Positions 26,392 through 35,806 are shown, counted from the stretch's first letter. The stretch is 64,000 bases of DNA from Streptomyces aureocirculatus (GCF_000720475.1 NZ_JOAP01000028.1:1-64000); one strand, 5' to 3'. Notes: generated from the letters alone by a model not told the origin. Program-made: numbers and translations.

Positions 26392-27363
26392 ATGAAGGGC
26401 ACCGTCGGCGAGTTGGGCGAGTTCGGGCTCATCAAGGAACTCACCTCGCGGCTCACCTCCACTCCGGCCGTACGCCTCGGCCCCGGCGACGACGCCGCGG
26501 TCGTGGCCGCCCCGGACCGCAGGGTGGTGGCGAGCACCGACATCCTCCTGGAGGGCCGCCACTTCCGCCGTGACTGGTCCACGGCCTACGACGTGGGCCG
26601 CAAGGCCGCCGCCCAGAACCTCGCCGACATCGCGGCCATGGGCGCGGTGCCCACCGCCATCCTGCTCGGCCTCGTCGTGCCCGCCGAACTCCCCGCGAGC
26701 TGGCCCATCGAGCTGATGGACGGCCTGCGGGACGAGTGCCAGGTCGCGGGCGCGGCCGTCGTCGGCGGCGATGTCGTACGCGGCGACACGATCACCGTCT
26801 CGATCACCGCGCTCGGCGACCTGCGCAACCACGAGCCCGTCACGCGCGCGGGCGCCCAGCCCGGCGACGTCGTCGCCGTCACCGGCTGGCTCGGCTGGTC
26901 CGCGGCGGGGCACGCGGTCCTGTCCCGCGGCTTCCGCTCGCCGCGCGCCTTCGTGGAGGCCCACCGCAGGCCCGAGCCGCCGTACCACGCGGGCCCCGCC
27001 GCCGCCGGGCTCGGCGCGACCGCCATGACGGACGTCAGCGACGGCCTGATCGCCGACCTCGGGCACATCGCCGAGGCCAGCAAGGTGCGCATCGACATCC
27101 GCTCCGGCGACGTGGACGTGCCCACGCAGATGAACGACATCGGGCAGGCCGTCGGCGTCGACCCGCTGCAATGGGTGCTCAACGGCGGCGAGGACCACGC
27201 CATCGTGGCGACCTTCCCCCAGGACGTGAAGCTGCCCGCCCGCTGGAAGGTCATCGGCGAGATCCTCAACCCTTCCGCGCAGCCGCAGGTCACCGTGGAC
27301 GGCGCCCCCTGGACCAGCAAGGGCTGGGACCACTTCGGCGAGAACGGGGGCGACGACGCGTGA
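26392..27363 (+). CDS. thiL: Thiamine-monophosphate kinase
   Basis: A 323-residue ATP-dependent kinase of the PurM/ThiL superfamily that makes thiamine diphosphate from the monophosphate. Motifs: [26 protein letters not shown], the metal-binding [21 protein letters not shown] and [12 protein letters not shown]. It starts at ATG 26392 with AGAAGGAG ten bases upstream. thiD overlaps its stop by four bases. Confidence 0.96.
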   Translation: MKGTVGELGEFGLIKELTSRLTSTPAVRLGPGDDAAVVAAPDRRVVASTDILLEGRHFRRDWSTAYDVGRKAAAQNLADIAAMGAVPTAILLGLVVPAELPASWPIELMDGLRDECQVAGAAVVGGDVVRGDTITVSITALGDLRNHEPVTRAGAQPGDVVAVTGWLGWSAAGHAVLSRGFRSPRAFVEAHRRPEPPYHAGPAAAGLGATAMTDVSDGLIADLGHIAEASKVRIDIRSGDVDVPTQMNDIGQAVGVDPLQWVLNGGEDHAIVATFPQDVKLPARWKVIGEILNPSAQPQVTVDGAPWTSKGWDHFGENGGDDA

Positions 27364-28190
27364 GCCCGCGCAGCGCGCCCCCCAGGGTGCTCACCGTGGC
27401 CGGGTCCGACTCCGGTGGCGGAGCCGGCATCCAGGCCGACCTGAAGACGATGCTCGCCCTCGGCACGCACGGGATGAGCGTCGTGACGGCCGTCACGGCG
27501 CAGAACTCCGTCGGCGTTCAGGGCGCCTGGGAGCTGCCGGTGGAAGCGGTGCGGGCGCAGTACCGCAGCGTCGTCGACGACATCGGCGTCGCGGCCGTCA
27601 AGACGGGCATGCTGGCCTCCGCCGAACTGGTCGAGGCGGTCGCGGACTTGCTCGCGGCCACGGACGCCCCCGCCGTCGTCGACCCCGTCGGCGTCTCCAA
27701 GCACGGCGACGCGCTGCTCGCCGCCTCCGCCCTGGACTCCGTACGGAAGAAGCTGCTCCCGGTCGCCACCGTCGCCACGCCCAACCTCGACGAGGTCGAG
27801 CAACTGACCGGAGTGCGCGTCGATTCGGAGGACGGCATGCGGCGGGCCGCCGCGGCCGTCCTCGCGTACGGGCCCGCGTGGGTCGTCGTCAAGGGCGGAC
27901 ACCTCACGGGCGGCATCGGCGCCGCCAAGGCGGTGGACCTGCTGACCGACGGCTCCGAGGAGCACTGGCTGCGCGCCGCGCGCCACGACAACCGCCACAC
28001 GCACGGCACGGGCTGTACGCTGGCCGCCGCGATCGCGGCGCAGTTGGCGAAGGGCCAGACCGTCCTGGAGGCCGTCACGGCCGCCAAGGCGTACGTCACC
28101 GGCGCGATCGCCGCCGGTTTCGCGCTCGGCGGCGGGATCGGGCCCGTGGATCACGGCTGGCAGTTCAGGGACGGCGTGGGGGGTTCCTAG
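27360..28190 (+). CDS. thiD: Hydroxymethylpyrimidine/phosphomethylpyrimidine kinase
   Basis: A 276-residue ribokinase-fold enzyme that phosphorylates HMP twice in thiamine pyrimidine synthesis. Motifs: [19 protein letters not shown] at residues 15-33, KTGMLAS, and the anion-hole [15 protein letters not shown] near the C-terminus. The GTG at 27360 overlaps the thiL stop (GTGA), so the two enzymes of the same pathway are translationally coupled. A strong terminator follows 30 bases on. Confidence 0.96.
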   Translation: MSPRSAPPRVLTVAGSDSGGGAGIQADLKTMLALGTHGMSVVTAVTAQNSVGVQGAWELPVEAVRAQYRSVVDDIGVAAVKTGMLASAELVEAVADLLAATDAPAVVDPVGVSKHGDALLAASALDSVRKKLLPVATVATPNLDEVEQLTGVRVDSEDGMRRAAAAVLAYGPAWVVVKGGHLTGGIGAAKAVDLLTDGSEEHWLRAARHDNRHTHGTGCTLAAAIAAQLAKGQTVLEAVTAAKAYVTGAIAAGFALGGGIGPVDHGWQFRDGVGGS

Positions 28191-28221
28191 CGTCCCGGGG
28201 TACGTGGCACCCCGGATACGT

Positions 28222-28259
28222 GAAAATGCCGGTCCACCCGAAGGTGGACCGGCATTTTC
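28222..28259. terminator. Bidirectional terminator between thiD and rpmB
   Basis: A perfect 17-base-pair stem (28222-28238 with 28243-28259), loop CGAA, with runs of T at both ends (ATTTTC on each strand). It serves both convergent genes. Confidence 0.88.
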
Positions 28260-28288
28260 AGCAACCGGCCAGGTGCCGCGCAGAAGCG

Positions 28289-28474
28289 TCAGCGCGAGAC
28301 CTTGCCGGCCTTGATGCACGAGGTGCAGGCGTTGAGGCGCTTCGGCGTCCCGCCGACCACGGCACGCACGCGCTGGATGTTCGGGTTCCAGCGACGGGGC
28401 GTACGGCGGTGCGAGTGCGAGATGTTGTTGCCGAAGCCCGGCCCCTTGCCGCAGACGTCGCAGTTGGCAGCCAC
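28289..28474 (-). CDS. rpmB: 50S ribosomal protein L28
   Basis: A 61-residue L28. Two Cys pairs (Cys5/Cys8 in CDVC and Cys50/Cys53 in CTSC) make this the zinc-binding C+ form. HSHRRTPRRWNPNIQ and RLNACTSCIKAGKV are the family pattern. Streptomycetes carry several L28 and L32 genes, some C- and zinc-regulated by Zur; this is a C+ copy. Confidence 0.95.
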   Translation of the reverse strand: MAANCDVCGKGPGFGNNISHSHRRTPRRWNPNIQRVRAVVGGTPKRLNACTSCIKAGKVSR

Positions 28475-28777
28475 GGGTCACTCCAAAGACTTCAGATGCA
28501 CTTACGGTTAATCCCGGCATGCCGGGATCAGTGCAATGATCGAAGTGGCGTTGCCAGGAGGAATGTCCCGATGAGTATCGGGCAACCGGAGCAGCATACA
28601 ACGACTGCTTCGGTACAACGAAACTACCACGTCCGGGCCCCTCCCCGCCCCGGCCACCCCTCCCGCCCGGGTCTACGCTGCGTCCCGTCCCGTGACGTAC
28701 GACGGAGGCGCCCCGTACCGCCCCGTACCGCCCCGTACCGCCCCGTACCGCCCTGTGACGCTCCTAGGAGGCGACAC
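28475..28777. other. rpmB / DAK2 divergent intergenic region
   Basis: About 300 bases. It holds a perfect 18-base palindrome, ATCCCGGC-ATGCCGGGAT, at 28511-28528, 37 bases upstream of rpmB and so inside its leader or promoter. A decamer repeat lies at 28709-28760. TACGCT at 28674-28679 may be the -10 of the DAK2 gene. Confidence 0.55.
28709..28760. repeat. Ten-base tandem repeat upstream of the DAK2 gene
   Basis: Four perfect copies of CCCCGTACCG (28711-28750) with degenerate copies at both ends. They sit in the presumed 5' leader between a possible -10 (28674) and the ribosome-binding site (28766). Confidence 0.8.
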
Positions 28778-30496
28778 TTGCCGCAGAACCTCGACGCTGT
28801 CGCAGCCCGCGCCTGGAGCGCTCTCGCTCTGGAAGCCCTGGGACAGGCCCGCGAGGAGATCGACGCGATCAACGTCTATCCGGTCGCGGACGCGGACACC
28901 GGGACCAACCTCTATCTGACGATGGAGTCGGCTGCCCGCGCGGTCGAAGCGGCCTTCGCGGGCCTGGACCCGGCCAGACCCGCTCTCGCCGAGGTGGTGC
29001 GCGCGATGGCGCACGGGGCACTGATCGGGGCCCGGGGCAACTCGGGGACGATTCTGGCGCAGCTCCTGCGGGGGATGGCGCAGGTCCTGCCGAGCGGCCC
29101 CGAGGGTCCCGAAGGTCCCGAGGGTGACGCGTATCACGCTGACGGCGCCCGGCTCGCGCTGGCGCTCGGCCGTGCCGCCGACGCCGCGTACCAGGCGGTG
29201 GCGCACCCCGTGGAGGGCACGGTCCTGACGGTCGCCAGGGCCGCGGCCGACGCCGCGCTCGCCGCCTCCGGGGACGCGCGCCCGTACGGCGACTGCGCGA
29301 CGGTCGCCCGCGCCGCGTACGAGGGCGCCTGCACGGCGCTCGACGCCACCCCCGGGCAGCTCGCGGCACTCGGCCGCGCGGGCGTCGTGGACGCCGGGGG
29401 ACGCGGCCTCGTGGCAGTCCTGGGCGCGCTGGTCGGCGCGCTGTCGGGGGAGACGGTGCGGCCGCGGGCGGCGACAGGGGTCCACGCGCGCGTGGCGGAC
29501 GCCGAGGACGCGGCGGGCGGGGAGGGCGGGGAGGGCGCCGAGGAATGTGCTGTCCCCGGGGCGGTCGGCGCCGCCGGGCCCGCCTTCGAAGTGATCTATC
29601 TCCTGGAGGCCGACGACGCGGCCGTCGACCGGCTGCGGGCCCGGCTCGACCCGCTCGGCGACTCGCTCGTGGTCGTCGGCGGCGACGGCCTCTGGAACGT
29701 CCACGTGCACGTGGACGACGCGGGGGCGGCCGTCGAGGCGGGCGTGGAGGCGGGGCGGCCGCACCGCATCCGCATCACGCACTTCGGCGTCGGTGACGCC
29801 CACACCGCGCGCACGCGGCCGCCCCGGGAGCGGGTCCAGCGGGGCATCGTGGCCGTCGTGCCGGGCGACGGCCTCGCGGCGCTGTACGCGGAGGCCGGGG
29901 CGACCACGGTGCCCGCGCGCGCGGGGGAGCCGCCCGCCAGCGGGGAACTCGTCCAGGCCATCAGGCGCGCCCACGCGCGCGAGGTGGTGCTGCTGCCGAA
30001 CGACGCGGAGCTGCGGCACACCGCGGCGGCCGCCGCGGAGCAGGCACGCTCAGAGGGCGTGCGCGTCGCCCTGATCCCCACCCGCTCCGCCGTGCAGGGC
30101 ATCGCGGCCCTCGCCGTGCACGAGCCGGACCGCCGCTTCGACGAGGACGTCGTCGCCATGACGTCGGCGGCGGGGGCGGCCCGCTACGCCGAACTGGTCG
30201 TCGCCGAACGGCAGTCGTGGACGACGGCGGGAATCTGCCAGGCCGGGGACGTGCTCGGCCTGATCGACGGGGATGTCGCGGTGATCGGCCGGGAGGTCGC
30301 GGGGACCGCCGGCGCGGTGCTCGACCGGATGCTGGCCGCGGGGGGTGAGATGGTGACCCTCGTCCTTGGGGACGCGGTCACCGATGGGGTGGCGGAGCGC
30401 CTGGAGAAACACGTACGCGACGGCCACCTGGCCGTGGACACGGTCCTGTACCGGGGCGGCCCTCAATCCCCCCTGCTCCTCATCGGCGTGGAATAG
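28778..30496 (+). CDS. DAK2 domain / DegV-like fused protein
   Basis: A 572-residue protein of the YloV/FakA type. The N-terminal DAK2 ATP-binding domain has INVYPVADADTGTNLYLTMESA and GARGNSGTILAQLLRG; the C-terminal half has a DegV-like layout. FakA partners transfer phosphate to fatty acids bound by DegV-family FakB, so a role in fatty-acid phosphorylation is plausible but unproven here. The TTG at 28778 is preferred because AGGAGG lies six bases ahead and the family begins here. Gly/Pro/Glu repeats (PEGPEGPEG) are inserted near residue 110. recG follows, as in many Gram-positives. Confidence 0.85.
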   Translation: MPQNLDAVAARAWSALALEALGQAREEIDAINVYPVADADTGTNLYLTMESAARAVEAAFAGLDPARPALAEVVRAMAHGALIGARGNSGTILAQLLRGMAQVLPSGPEGPEGPEGDAYHADGARLALALGRAADAAYQAVAHPVEGTVLTVARAAADAALAASGDARPYGDCATVARAAYEGACTALDATPGQLAALGRAGVVDAGGRGLVAVLGALVGALSGETVRPRAATGVHARVADAEDAAGGEGGEGAEECAVPGAVGAAGPAFEVIYLLEADDAAVDRLRARLDPLGDSLVVVGGDGLWNVHVHVDDAGAAVEAGVEAGRPHRIRITHFGVGDAHTARTRPPRERVQRGIVAVVPGDGLAALYAEAGATTVPARAGEPPASGELVQAIRRAHAREVVLLPNDAELRHTAAAAAEQARSEGVRVALIPTRSAVQGIAALAVHEPDRRFDEDVVAMTSAAGAARYAELVVAERQSWTTAGICQAGDVLGLIDGDVAVIGREVAGTAGAVLDRMLAAGGEMVTLVLGDAVTDGVAERLEKHVRDGHLAVDTVLYRGGPQSPLLLIGVE

Positions 30497-30961
30497 CCCC
30501 CACCCGCCAACCAAACTCTTTCCCCCACCAGCCCGCCCTTCCCACCCGCCGGAGCCGTGGCCGCACCTCCCCGCCTGTCGCGCTCCGCGCGCGTCCTCAA
30601 TCGCCGGACAGGCTCATTTCCCCACCCACCGGAGCCGTGGCCGCGCTCCGCGCTCGCCCTCAATCGCCGGACGGGCTCGATTCCCCGCCCGCCGCACCAC
30701 CCCAGCCGCCCGCAGGGCAAAAGGGCGGGCGGGTGGGAAAAAAGCCCGTCCGGCGATTGAGGACGAGGCCGCAGGCCGATGAGCGGCGACCGGGAGCGTC
30801 GGCCAGGGAACGGCGGCTGAGGTGCGGCGGCCGAGGCCGGGCGGCCAGGGTGTGGTGGCCCAGGAGCGGCGGCCAGGGTGTCGGGAGGCGGTGGGCCCGG
30901 GCAGGTTCCGGAGGGGGAGATCTTCGGGGGGTGCCCCGGGATGTCAGTGCCGTGGTGTGCA
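30497..30961. repeat. Repeat-rich region between the DAK2 gene and recG
   Basis: About 465 bases without a gene. It holds three copies of the dispersed intergenic element (30592-30614 and 30655-30677 reverse, 30743-30765 forward). The two reverse copies lie in a duplicated block of about 65 bases (GGAGCCGTGGCCGC shared). The second and third copies face each other and can pair over about 17 bases around a nested CGCCCGC/GCGGGCG stem, a likely terminator. Beyond 30765 is G-rich sequence with repeated GGCGGCC; no clear promoter was found. Confidence 0.75.
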
Positions 30962-33187
30962 ATGGATCTCGTGCACGCGCTCCAAGAACCGTTGAAGAAC
31001 GCTCTCGGCCAAGCCACCGCCAAGGTGATGGCCGAGCACCTCGACCTGCACACGGTCGGAGACCTCCTGCACCACTACCCCCGGAGGTACGCGGAGCGCG
31101 GCGAGCTGACCCGCCTCTCCGACCTCCCGCTGGACGAGCACGTCACGGTCGTCGCCCAGGTGGCGACCGCCCGCGTCCTGCGGTTCAACGGCGGCAGCGG
31201 CCAGCGCCTGGAGGTCACGATCACGGACGGCAGCGGCCAGCTCCAGTTGGTCTTCTTCGGCCGCGGCATCCACAAGCCGCACAAGGACCTGCTGCCCGGC
31301 ACCCGGGCGATGTTCGCGGGCAAGGTCGGGGTGTTCAACCGCAAGATGCAGCTCGCCCACCCGGCGTATCAACTGCTGCGCGGCGAAGGCGACGCCGACT
31401 CGGCCGCGGAGGCCGTGGACTCCTGGGCCGGAGCCCTCATCCCGCTCTATCCGGCCACCGCCAAGCTGGAGTCCTGGAAGATCGCCAAGTCCGTCGACGC
31501 GGTCCTGCCGAGCGCCCAGGAGGCCCTGGACCCGCTGCCGCCCGCCCTGCGCGAGGGCCGCGGCCTGATCCCGCTCCCCGAAGCGCTCCTGAAGATCCAC
31601 CGCCCGCACACGAAGGCGGACATCGCCGCCGCCCGCGACCGGCTGAAGTGGGACGAGGCGTTCGTCCTCCAGGTCGCCCTGGCCCGGCGCAGGTTCGCGG
31701 ACGCCCAACTGCCCGCGGTGCCCCGCAGGCCGTCCCCCGACGGCCTGCTCGACGCCTTCGACGCCAAGCTCCCCTTCGAGCTCACGGACGGCCAGCGCCG
31801 GGTCTCCAAGGAGATCTTCGACGACCTGGCCACCGAACACCCCATGCACCGCCTGCTCCAGGGAGAGGTGGGCTCGGGCAAGACGATGGTGGCGCTGCGC
31901 GCCATGCTCGCCGTCGTGGACGCGGGCGGCCAGGCCGCCATGCTCGCGCCCACGGAGGTCCTGGCCCAGCAGCACCACCGCTCGATCACGGAGATGATGG
32001 GCGAGCTCGCCGAAGGAGGCCTGCTCGGCGGCGCCGAGCACGGCACGAAGGTCACGCTGCTCACCGGCTCCATGGGCACGCCCGCCCGCCGCAAGGCCCT
32101 GCTCGACCTCGCCACCGGCGAAGCAGGCATCGTCATCGGCACGCACGCGCTGATCGAGGACAAGGTGCAGTTCCACGACCTCGGCCTGGTCGTGGTCGAC
32201 GAGCAGCACCGCTTCGGCGTGGAGCAGCGCGACGCCCTGCGCGGCAAGGGCAAGCAGCCCCCGCACCTCCTCGTCATGACGGCCACGCCCATTCCGCGTA
32301 CGGTCGCGATGACGGTCTTCGGCGATCTGGAGACCTCCGTCCTCGACCAACTGCCCGCGGGCCGCTCACCGATCTCCACCCATGTCGTCCCGGCCCAGGA
32401 CAAGCCCCATTTCCTCGCCCGCGCGTGGGAGCGCGTGCGCGAGGAAGTGGAGAACGGCCACCAGGCGTACGTGGTCTGCCCCCGCATCGGGGACACGGAC
32501 GACGAGTCGGCGGAGCCCAAGAAGGGCGGGAAGGGCAAGAAGAAGGCCGCCGCCGACGAGGACGGCGACAAGCGTCCTCCGCTCGCCGTCCTCGACGTCG
32601 CCGAAGAGCTGGCCCACGGCCCCCTCCTCGGCCTCAGGGTCGAAGTCCTGCACGGCCGCATGCAGCCCGACGACAAGGACGCGGTGATGCGCCGCTTCGC
32701 CGCGGGGGAGACCCATGTCCTGGTCGCCACGACCGTCATCGAGGTCGGGGTGAACGTACCGAACGCCACCGCCATGGTGATCATGGACGCCGACCGCTTC
32801 GGCGTCTCCCAGTTGCACCAGCTCCGCGGCCGCGTCGGCCGTGGCTCCGCGCCGGGTCTGTGCCTGCTCGTCACCGACATGCCGGAGGCGAGCCCCGCCC
32901 GCGCCCGCCTCGGCGCCGTGGCCGCGACGCTCGACGGATTCGAGCTCTCCCGCATCGACCTGGAGCAGCGCCGCGAGGGCGATGTGCTCGGCCAGGCCCA
33001 GTCCGGGGTGCGTTCCTCGCTGCGCATGCTGGCCGTCATCGAGGACGAGGAGGTCATCGCCGCCGCCCGGGAGGAGGCGACCGCCGTGGTCTCCCGCGAC
33101 CCCGATCTTGAACACCTGCCGGAGCTGCGCATGGCCCTTGACGCCCTCCTCGACGCCGAGCGCGAGCAGTACCTCGACAAGGGGTGA
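30962..33187 (+). CDS. recG: ATP-dependent DNA helicase RecG
   Basis: A 741-residue superfamily 2 helicase that remodels stalled forks and Holliday junctions. An N-terminal wedge (OB) domain (LDLHTVGDLLHHYPRRYAERG) precedes Walker A GEVGSGKT near 301-308, the DEQH box (413-416), MTATPIPRTVAM and the RecG C-terminal [17 protein letters not shown] lysine/acidic insert (KKGGKGKKKAAADEDGD) near 520-540 interrupts the helicase core, a streptomycete-specific loop in my reading. The start at ATG 30962 (MDLVHALQ) fits the family, but no good ribosome-binding site is seen; upstream GTG 30947 and ATG 30941 are alternatives. Confidence 0.93.
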   Translation: MDLVHALQEPLKNALGQATAKVMAEHLDLHTVGDLLHHYPRRYAERGELTRLSDLPLDEHVTVVAQVATARVLRFNGGSGQRLEVTITDGSGQLQLVFFGRGIHKPHKDLLPGTRAMFAGKVGVFNRKMQLAHPAYQLLRGEGDADSAAEAVDSWAGALIPLYPATAKLESWKIAKSVDAVLPSAQEALDPLPPALREGRGLIPLPEALLKIHRPHTKADIAAARDRLKWDEAFVLQVALARRRFADAQLPAVPRRPSPDGLLDAFDAKLPFELTDGQRRVSKEIFDDLATEHPMHRLLQGEVGSGKTMVALRAMLAVVDAGGQAAMLAPTEVLAQQHHRSITEMMGELAEGGLLGGAEHGTKVTLLTGSMGTPARRKALLDLATGEAGIVIGTHALIEDKVQFHDLGLVVVDEQHRFGVEQRDALRGKGKQPPHLLVMTATPIPRTVAMTVFGDLETSVLDQLPAGRSPISTHVVPAQDKPHFLARAWERVREEVENGHQAYVVCPRIGDTDDESAEPKKGGKGKKKAAADEDGDKRPPLAVLDVAEELAHGPLLGLRVEVLHGRMQPDDKDAVMRRFAAGETHVLVATTVIEVGVNVPNATAMVIMDADRFGVSQLHQLRGRVGRGSAPGLCLLVTDMPEASPARARLGAVAATLDGFELSRIDLEQRREGDVLGQAQSGVRSSLRMLAVIEDEEVIAAAREEATAVVSRDPDLEHLPELRMALDALLDAEREQYLDKG

Positions 33188-33365
33188 CCGGGCAGCGCGC
33201 GGCAAGGCCCTGTGCCCCCGGCATGGGGCGCCGGGCAGCCCCAGGCCGGGCGTGACCGGACAGCCCCCGGCACGGGGTGACATGGGAGGACGCGCGCATA
33301 CGTCCTATCGTGAGGACAAGGTCCACTCCGGGCCCCACCCGCAGCCGAAGGACGCAGAAACCCAG

Positions 33366-33971
33366 ATGACCCGCGTGATCGCCGGCAAGGCCGGTGGACG
33401 CCGCCTCGCCGTCCCGCCGGGGAACGGCACCCGGCCCACATCGGACCGCGCCCGCGAGGGCCTGTTCTCCACCTGGCAGGCCCTCCAGGGCACGCTCGAC
33501 GGCGCCCGCGTCCTCGACCTGTACGCGGGCTCCGGCGCCGTCGGCCTGGAGGCCCTGTCCCGCGGCGCGGCGCACGCCCTCCTGGTGGAGGCCGACGCCC
33601 GCGCGGCCCGCACCATCCGCGAGAACATCAAGGCCCTCGGCCTGCCCGGCGCCGAGGCCCGGGCGGGCAAAGCCGCCCAGGTCATCGCCGATACCACCCC
33701 CGGCACCCCTTACGACCTGGTCTTTCTCGACCCGCCGTACGCGGTGGGCGACGACGATCTTCAGGAGATCCTGCTCACACTCCGCTCGGGAGGCTGGCTC
33801 ACCGACGACGCCCTCGTCACCGTTGAACGCAGTACGAGGGGCGGGGACTTCGGCTGGCCGGACGGCTTCGAGGGACTGCGGTCCCGTCGCTACGGCGAAG
33901 GCACGTTTTGGTACGGTCGCGCCGCCTCTACGTGCGACGAACACCAAGACGAACAAGAGATCGCGCCATGA
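33366..33971 (+). CDS. rsmD: 16S rRNA (guanine966-N2)-methyltransferase
   Basis: A 201-residue SAM-dependent methyltransferase acting on 30S subunits. N-terminal MTRVIAGKAGGRRLAVPPG and TRPTSDRAREGLFS are the RsmD pattern; motif I is VLDLYAGSGAVGLEALSRGA; the catalytic DPPY is at 122-125. A -10-like TATCGT is at 33306-33311. The C-terminal 20 residues are extra and not family-like. The stop overlaps an ATG (33968) that could start the next gene, coaD. Confidence 0.93.
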   Translation: MTRVIAGKAGGRRLAVPPGNGTRPTSDRAREGLFSTWQALQGTLDGARVLDLYAGSGAVGLEALSRGAAHALLVEADARAARTIRENIKALGLPGAEARAGKAAQVIADTTPGTPYDLVFLDPPYAVGDDDLQEILLTLRSGGWLTDDALVTVERSTRGGDFGWPDGFEGLRSRRYGEGTFWYGRAASTCDEHQDEQEIAP

Positions 33972-33997
33972 CCCGACCGGAGAGCGAGGGACTTCCG

Positions 33998-34477
33998 TTG
34001 CGCCGCGCCGTCTGTCCGGGGTCGTTCGACCCCATCACCAATGGACACCTCGACATCATCGCCCGCGCCTCCAAGCTCTACGACGTCGTGCACGTCGCGG
34101 TGATGATCAACAAGTCCAAGCAGGGCCTGTTCGGGGTCGACGAGCGGATCGAGCTGATCCGCCAGGTCACCGCCGAGTTCGGCAACGTGGAGGTCGAGTC
34201 CTTCCACGGCCTCCTCGTCGACTTCTGCAAGGAGCGTGACATCCCGGCCATCGTCAAGGGCCTGCGGGCGGTCAGCGACTTCGACTACGAACTGCAGATG
34301 GCGCAGATGAACAACGGTCTCTCCGGTGTCGAGACGCTGTTCGTGCCCACCAACCCCGCCTACAGCTTCCTGTCCTCCTCGCTGGTGAAGGAGGTCGCGG
34401 CCTGGGGTGGCGACATCGCGCACCTGGTTCCCCCGGTGGTGCTCGAAGCCCTCAACAAGCGCCACGCCCAGGGCTGA
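33998..34477 (+). CDS. coaD: Phosphopantetheine adenylyltransferase
   Basis: A 159-residue nucleotidyltransferase of coenzyme A synthesis, joining ATP and 4'-phosphopantetheine. Motifs: RRAVCPGSFDPITNGHLDII (the TxGH-type site), KGLRAVSDFDYELQMAQMN and YSFLSSSLVKEVA. I chose the TTG at 33998 because GAGGGA lies six bases ahead and the family starts at this residue. An upstream ATG at 33968 overlaps the rsmD stop as ATGA and would add ten residues; that form cannot be excluded. Confidence 0.93.
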   Translation: MRRAVCPGSFDPITNGHLDIIARASKLYDVVHVAVMINKSKQGLFGVDERIELIRQVTAEFGNVEVESFHGLLVDFCKERDIPAIVKGLRAVSDFDYELQMAQMNNGLSGVETLFVPTNPAYSFLSSSLVKEVAAWGGDIAHLVPPVVLEALNKRHAQG

Positions 34478-34537
34478 CCAAGGGCTACAGTCGTCCCGTC
34501 CGTCTCCCAACAAGCTGTAGAGAGTGGCGAGCCCGCG

Positions 34538-35725
34538 GTGGACGTGCAGAAGAAGATCGACGAGATCGTCGACACGGTCGGCAGCGCCAAGTCCATGCCC
34601 ATGTCCGCCTCGTGCGTGGTCAACCGCGCCGAACTCCTCGCGATGCTCGAAGAGGTGCGCCAGGCCCTGCCGGGCTCGCTCGCGCAGGCCCAGGAGCTGA
34701 TCGGCGGCAGGGCGCAGTTGGTCGAGCAGGCCCGCCAGGAGGCCGAGCGGATCATTGAGGGCGCGCACGCCGAACGCGGTTCGCTGATCTCCGACACGGA
34801 GGTCGCCCGCCGCTCCCAGGCGGAGGCCGACCGCATCCTCGCCGAGGCGCGCAGGGAGGCCGAGGAGGTCCGCGCCGACGCCGACGACTACGTGGACAGC
34901 AAGCTCGCCAACTTCGAGGTCGTCCTCACCAAGACGCTCGGCTCCGTCGGCCGCGGCCGCGAGAAGCTCCTCGGCACCGGACCCGGAGTCGACGAGCAGG
35001 GCTACGAGGACGACGACGCCCCCGAGCGCAGCCACGACCCGGAGACCCTGCGCCGTAACGCCGACGCCTACGTGGACGTGAAGCTCGGCGCCTTCGAGGC
35101 GGTGCTCGCCAAGACCCTGGAGGCCGTCGGCCGCGGCCGCCAGACCCTGCACGGCCGTGCCCCCGCCGACGAGCTGAGCGAGCTCGGCGCGGGCGGTGCC
35201 ACGGAGCACACCTCGGACGCCGACTATCTGTCGGGCCTCGCCGAGACCCCCGAGCGCGGCGAGCGCCCCGCCCGGCAGAGCGCCGCGCAGCCACCGCAGT
35301 CCCCGCCGATCCCCGCACAGCAGCCCTACGCGCCCCCGCCGCCGCAGCACGAGCCGGACCCTTACGCGTACCAGCAGGACCAGTACGGGACCGCCCCGGC
35401 CGCCGAGACCGGCTACGGCCAGGGTGGCGACCAGTACGGCGCCCAGGACCCCTACGGCGCTCAGGACCCGTACGCCTATCAGCAGCCCTACGGCCAGCAG
35501 GACCCGTACGCCTACCAGCAGGACCCCTACGCCTACCAGCAGCAGGGCTACGACCCGGGTCAGCAGCAGGGCTACGACCCGCACCAGCAGCAGGCGGACG
35601 ACGGGACGCAGCAGCAGGACTACGCCCGGCCGAGCCCCGCGCCCGCCGTGCTCGACGAGACCAGCCTCTTCGACACCACCATGATCAGCGCGGAGCAGTT
35701 GCGCCAGTACGAGCGGGGCCGCTAG
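34538..35725 (+). CDS. Coiled-coil, DivIVA-like protein with internal duplication and Tyr/Gln tail
   Basis: A 395-residue cytoplasmic protein. Residues 1-120 are coiled-coil (EQARQEAERIIEGAHAERG, DRILAEARREAEEVRADAD), like DivIVA/GpsB or F-type ATPase b subunits. A module of about 35 residues, D-YVD-KL--FE-VL-KTL--VGRGR, occurs twice (about 118-150 and 176-210). The tail is disordered with repeats of DPYAYQQ and QQGYDP. The start is GTG 34538, with a TACAGT -10-like element near 34483. A role in polar growth or cell-wall assembly is plausible by architecture; I do not recognise a named gene. Confidence 0.8.
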   Translation: MDVQKKIDEIVDTVGSAKSMPMSASCVVNRAELLAMLEEVRQALPGSLAQAQELIGGRAQLVEQARQEAERIIEGAHAERGSLISDTEVARRSQAEADRILAEARREAEEVRADADDYVDSKLANFEVVLTKTLGSVGRGREKLLGTGPGVDEQGYEDDDAPERSHDPETLRRNADAYVDVKLGAFEAVLAKTLEAVGRGRQTLHGRAPADELSELGAGGATEHTSDADYLSGLAETPERGERPARQSAAQPPQSPPIPAQQPYAPPPPQHEPDPYAYQQDQYGTAPAAETGYGQGGDQYGAQDPYGAQDPYAYQQPYGQQDPYAYQQDPYAYQQQGYDPGQQQGYDPHQQQADDGTQQQDYARPSPAPAVLDETSLFDTTMISAEQLRQYERGR

Positions 35726-35776
35726 GGCCTGCGCGCGCCGCGGCGACGGGGCCCTCCGGTGCGGGGCCCCGGCCGA

Positions 35777-35806
35777 TTGGGCCGTGAGCGAAAGGTCCAG
35801 TATCCT
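35777..35806 (+). promoter_or_regulatory. Candidate promoter of yceD-rpmF-rnc
   Basis: TTGGGC at 35777-35782, 18-base spacer, TATCCT at 35801-35806. The arrangement fits a principal-sigma promoter about 70 bases upstream of the yceD reading frame. Confidence 0.55.
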
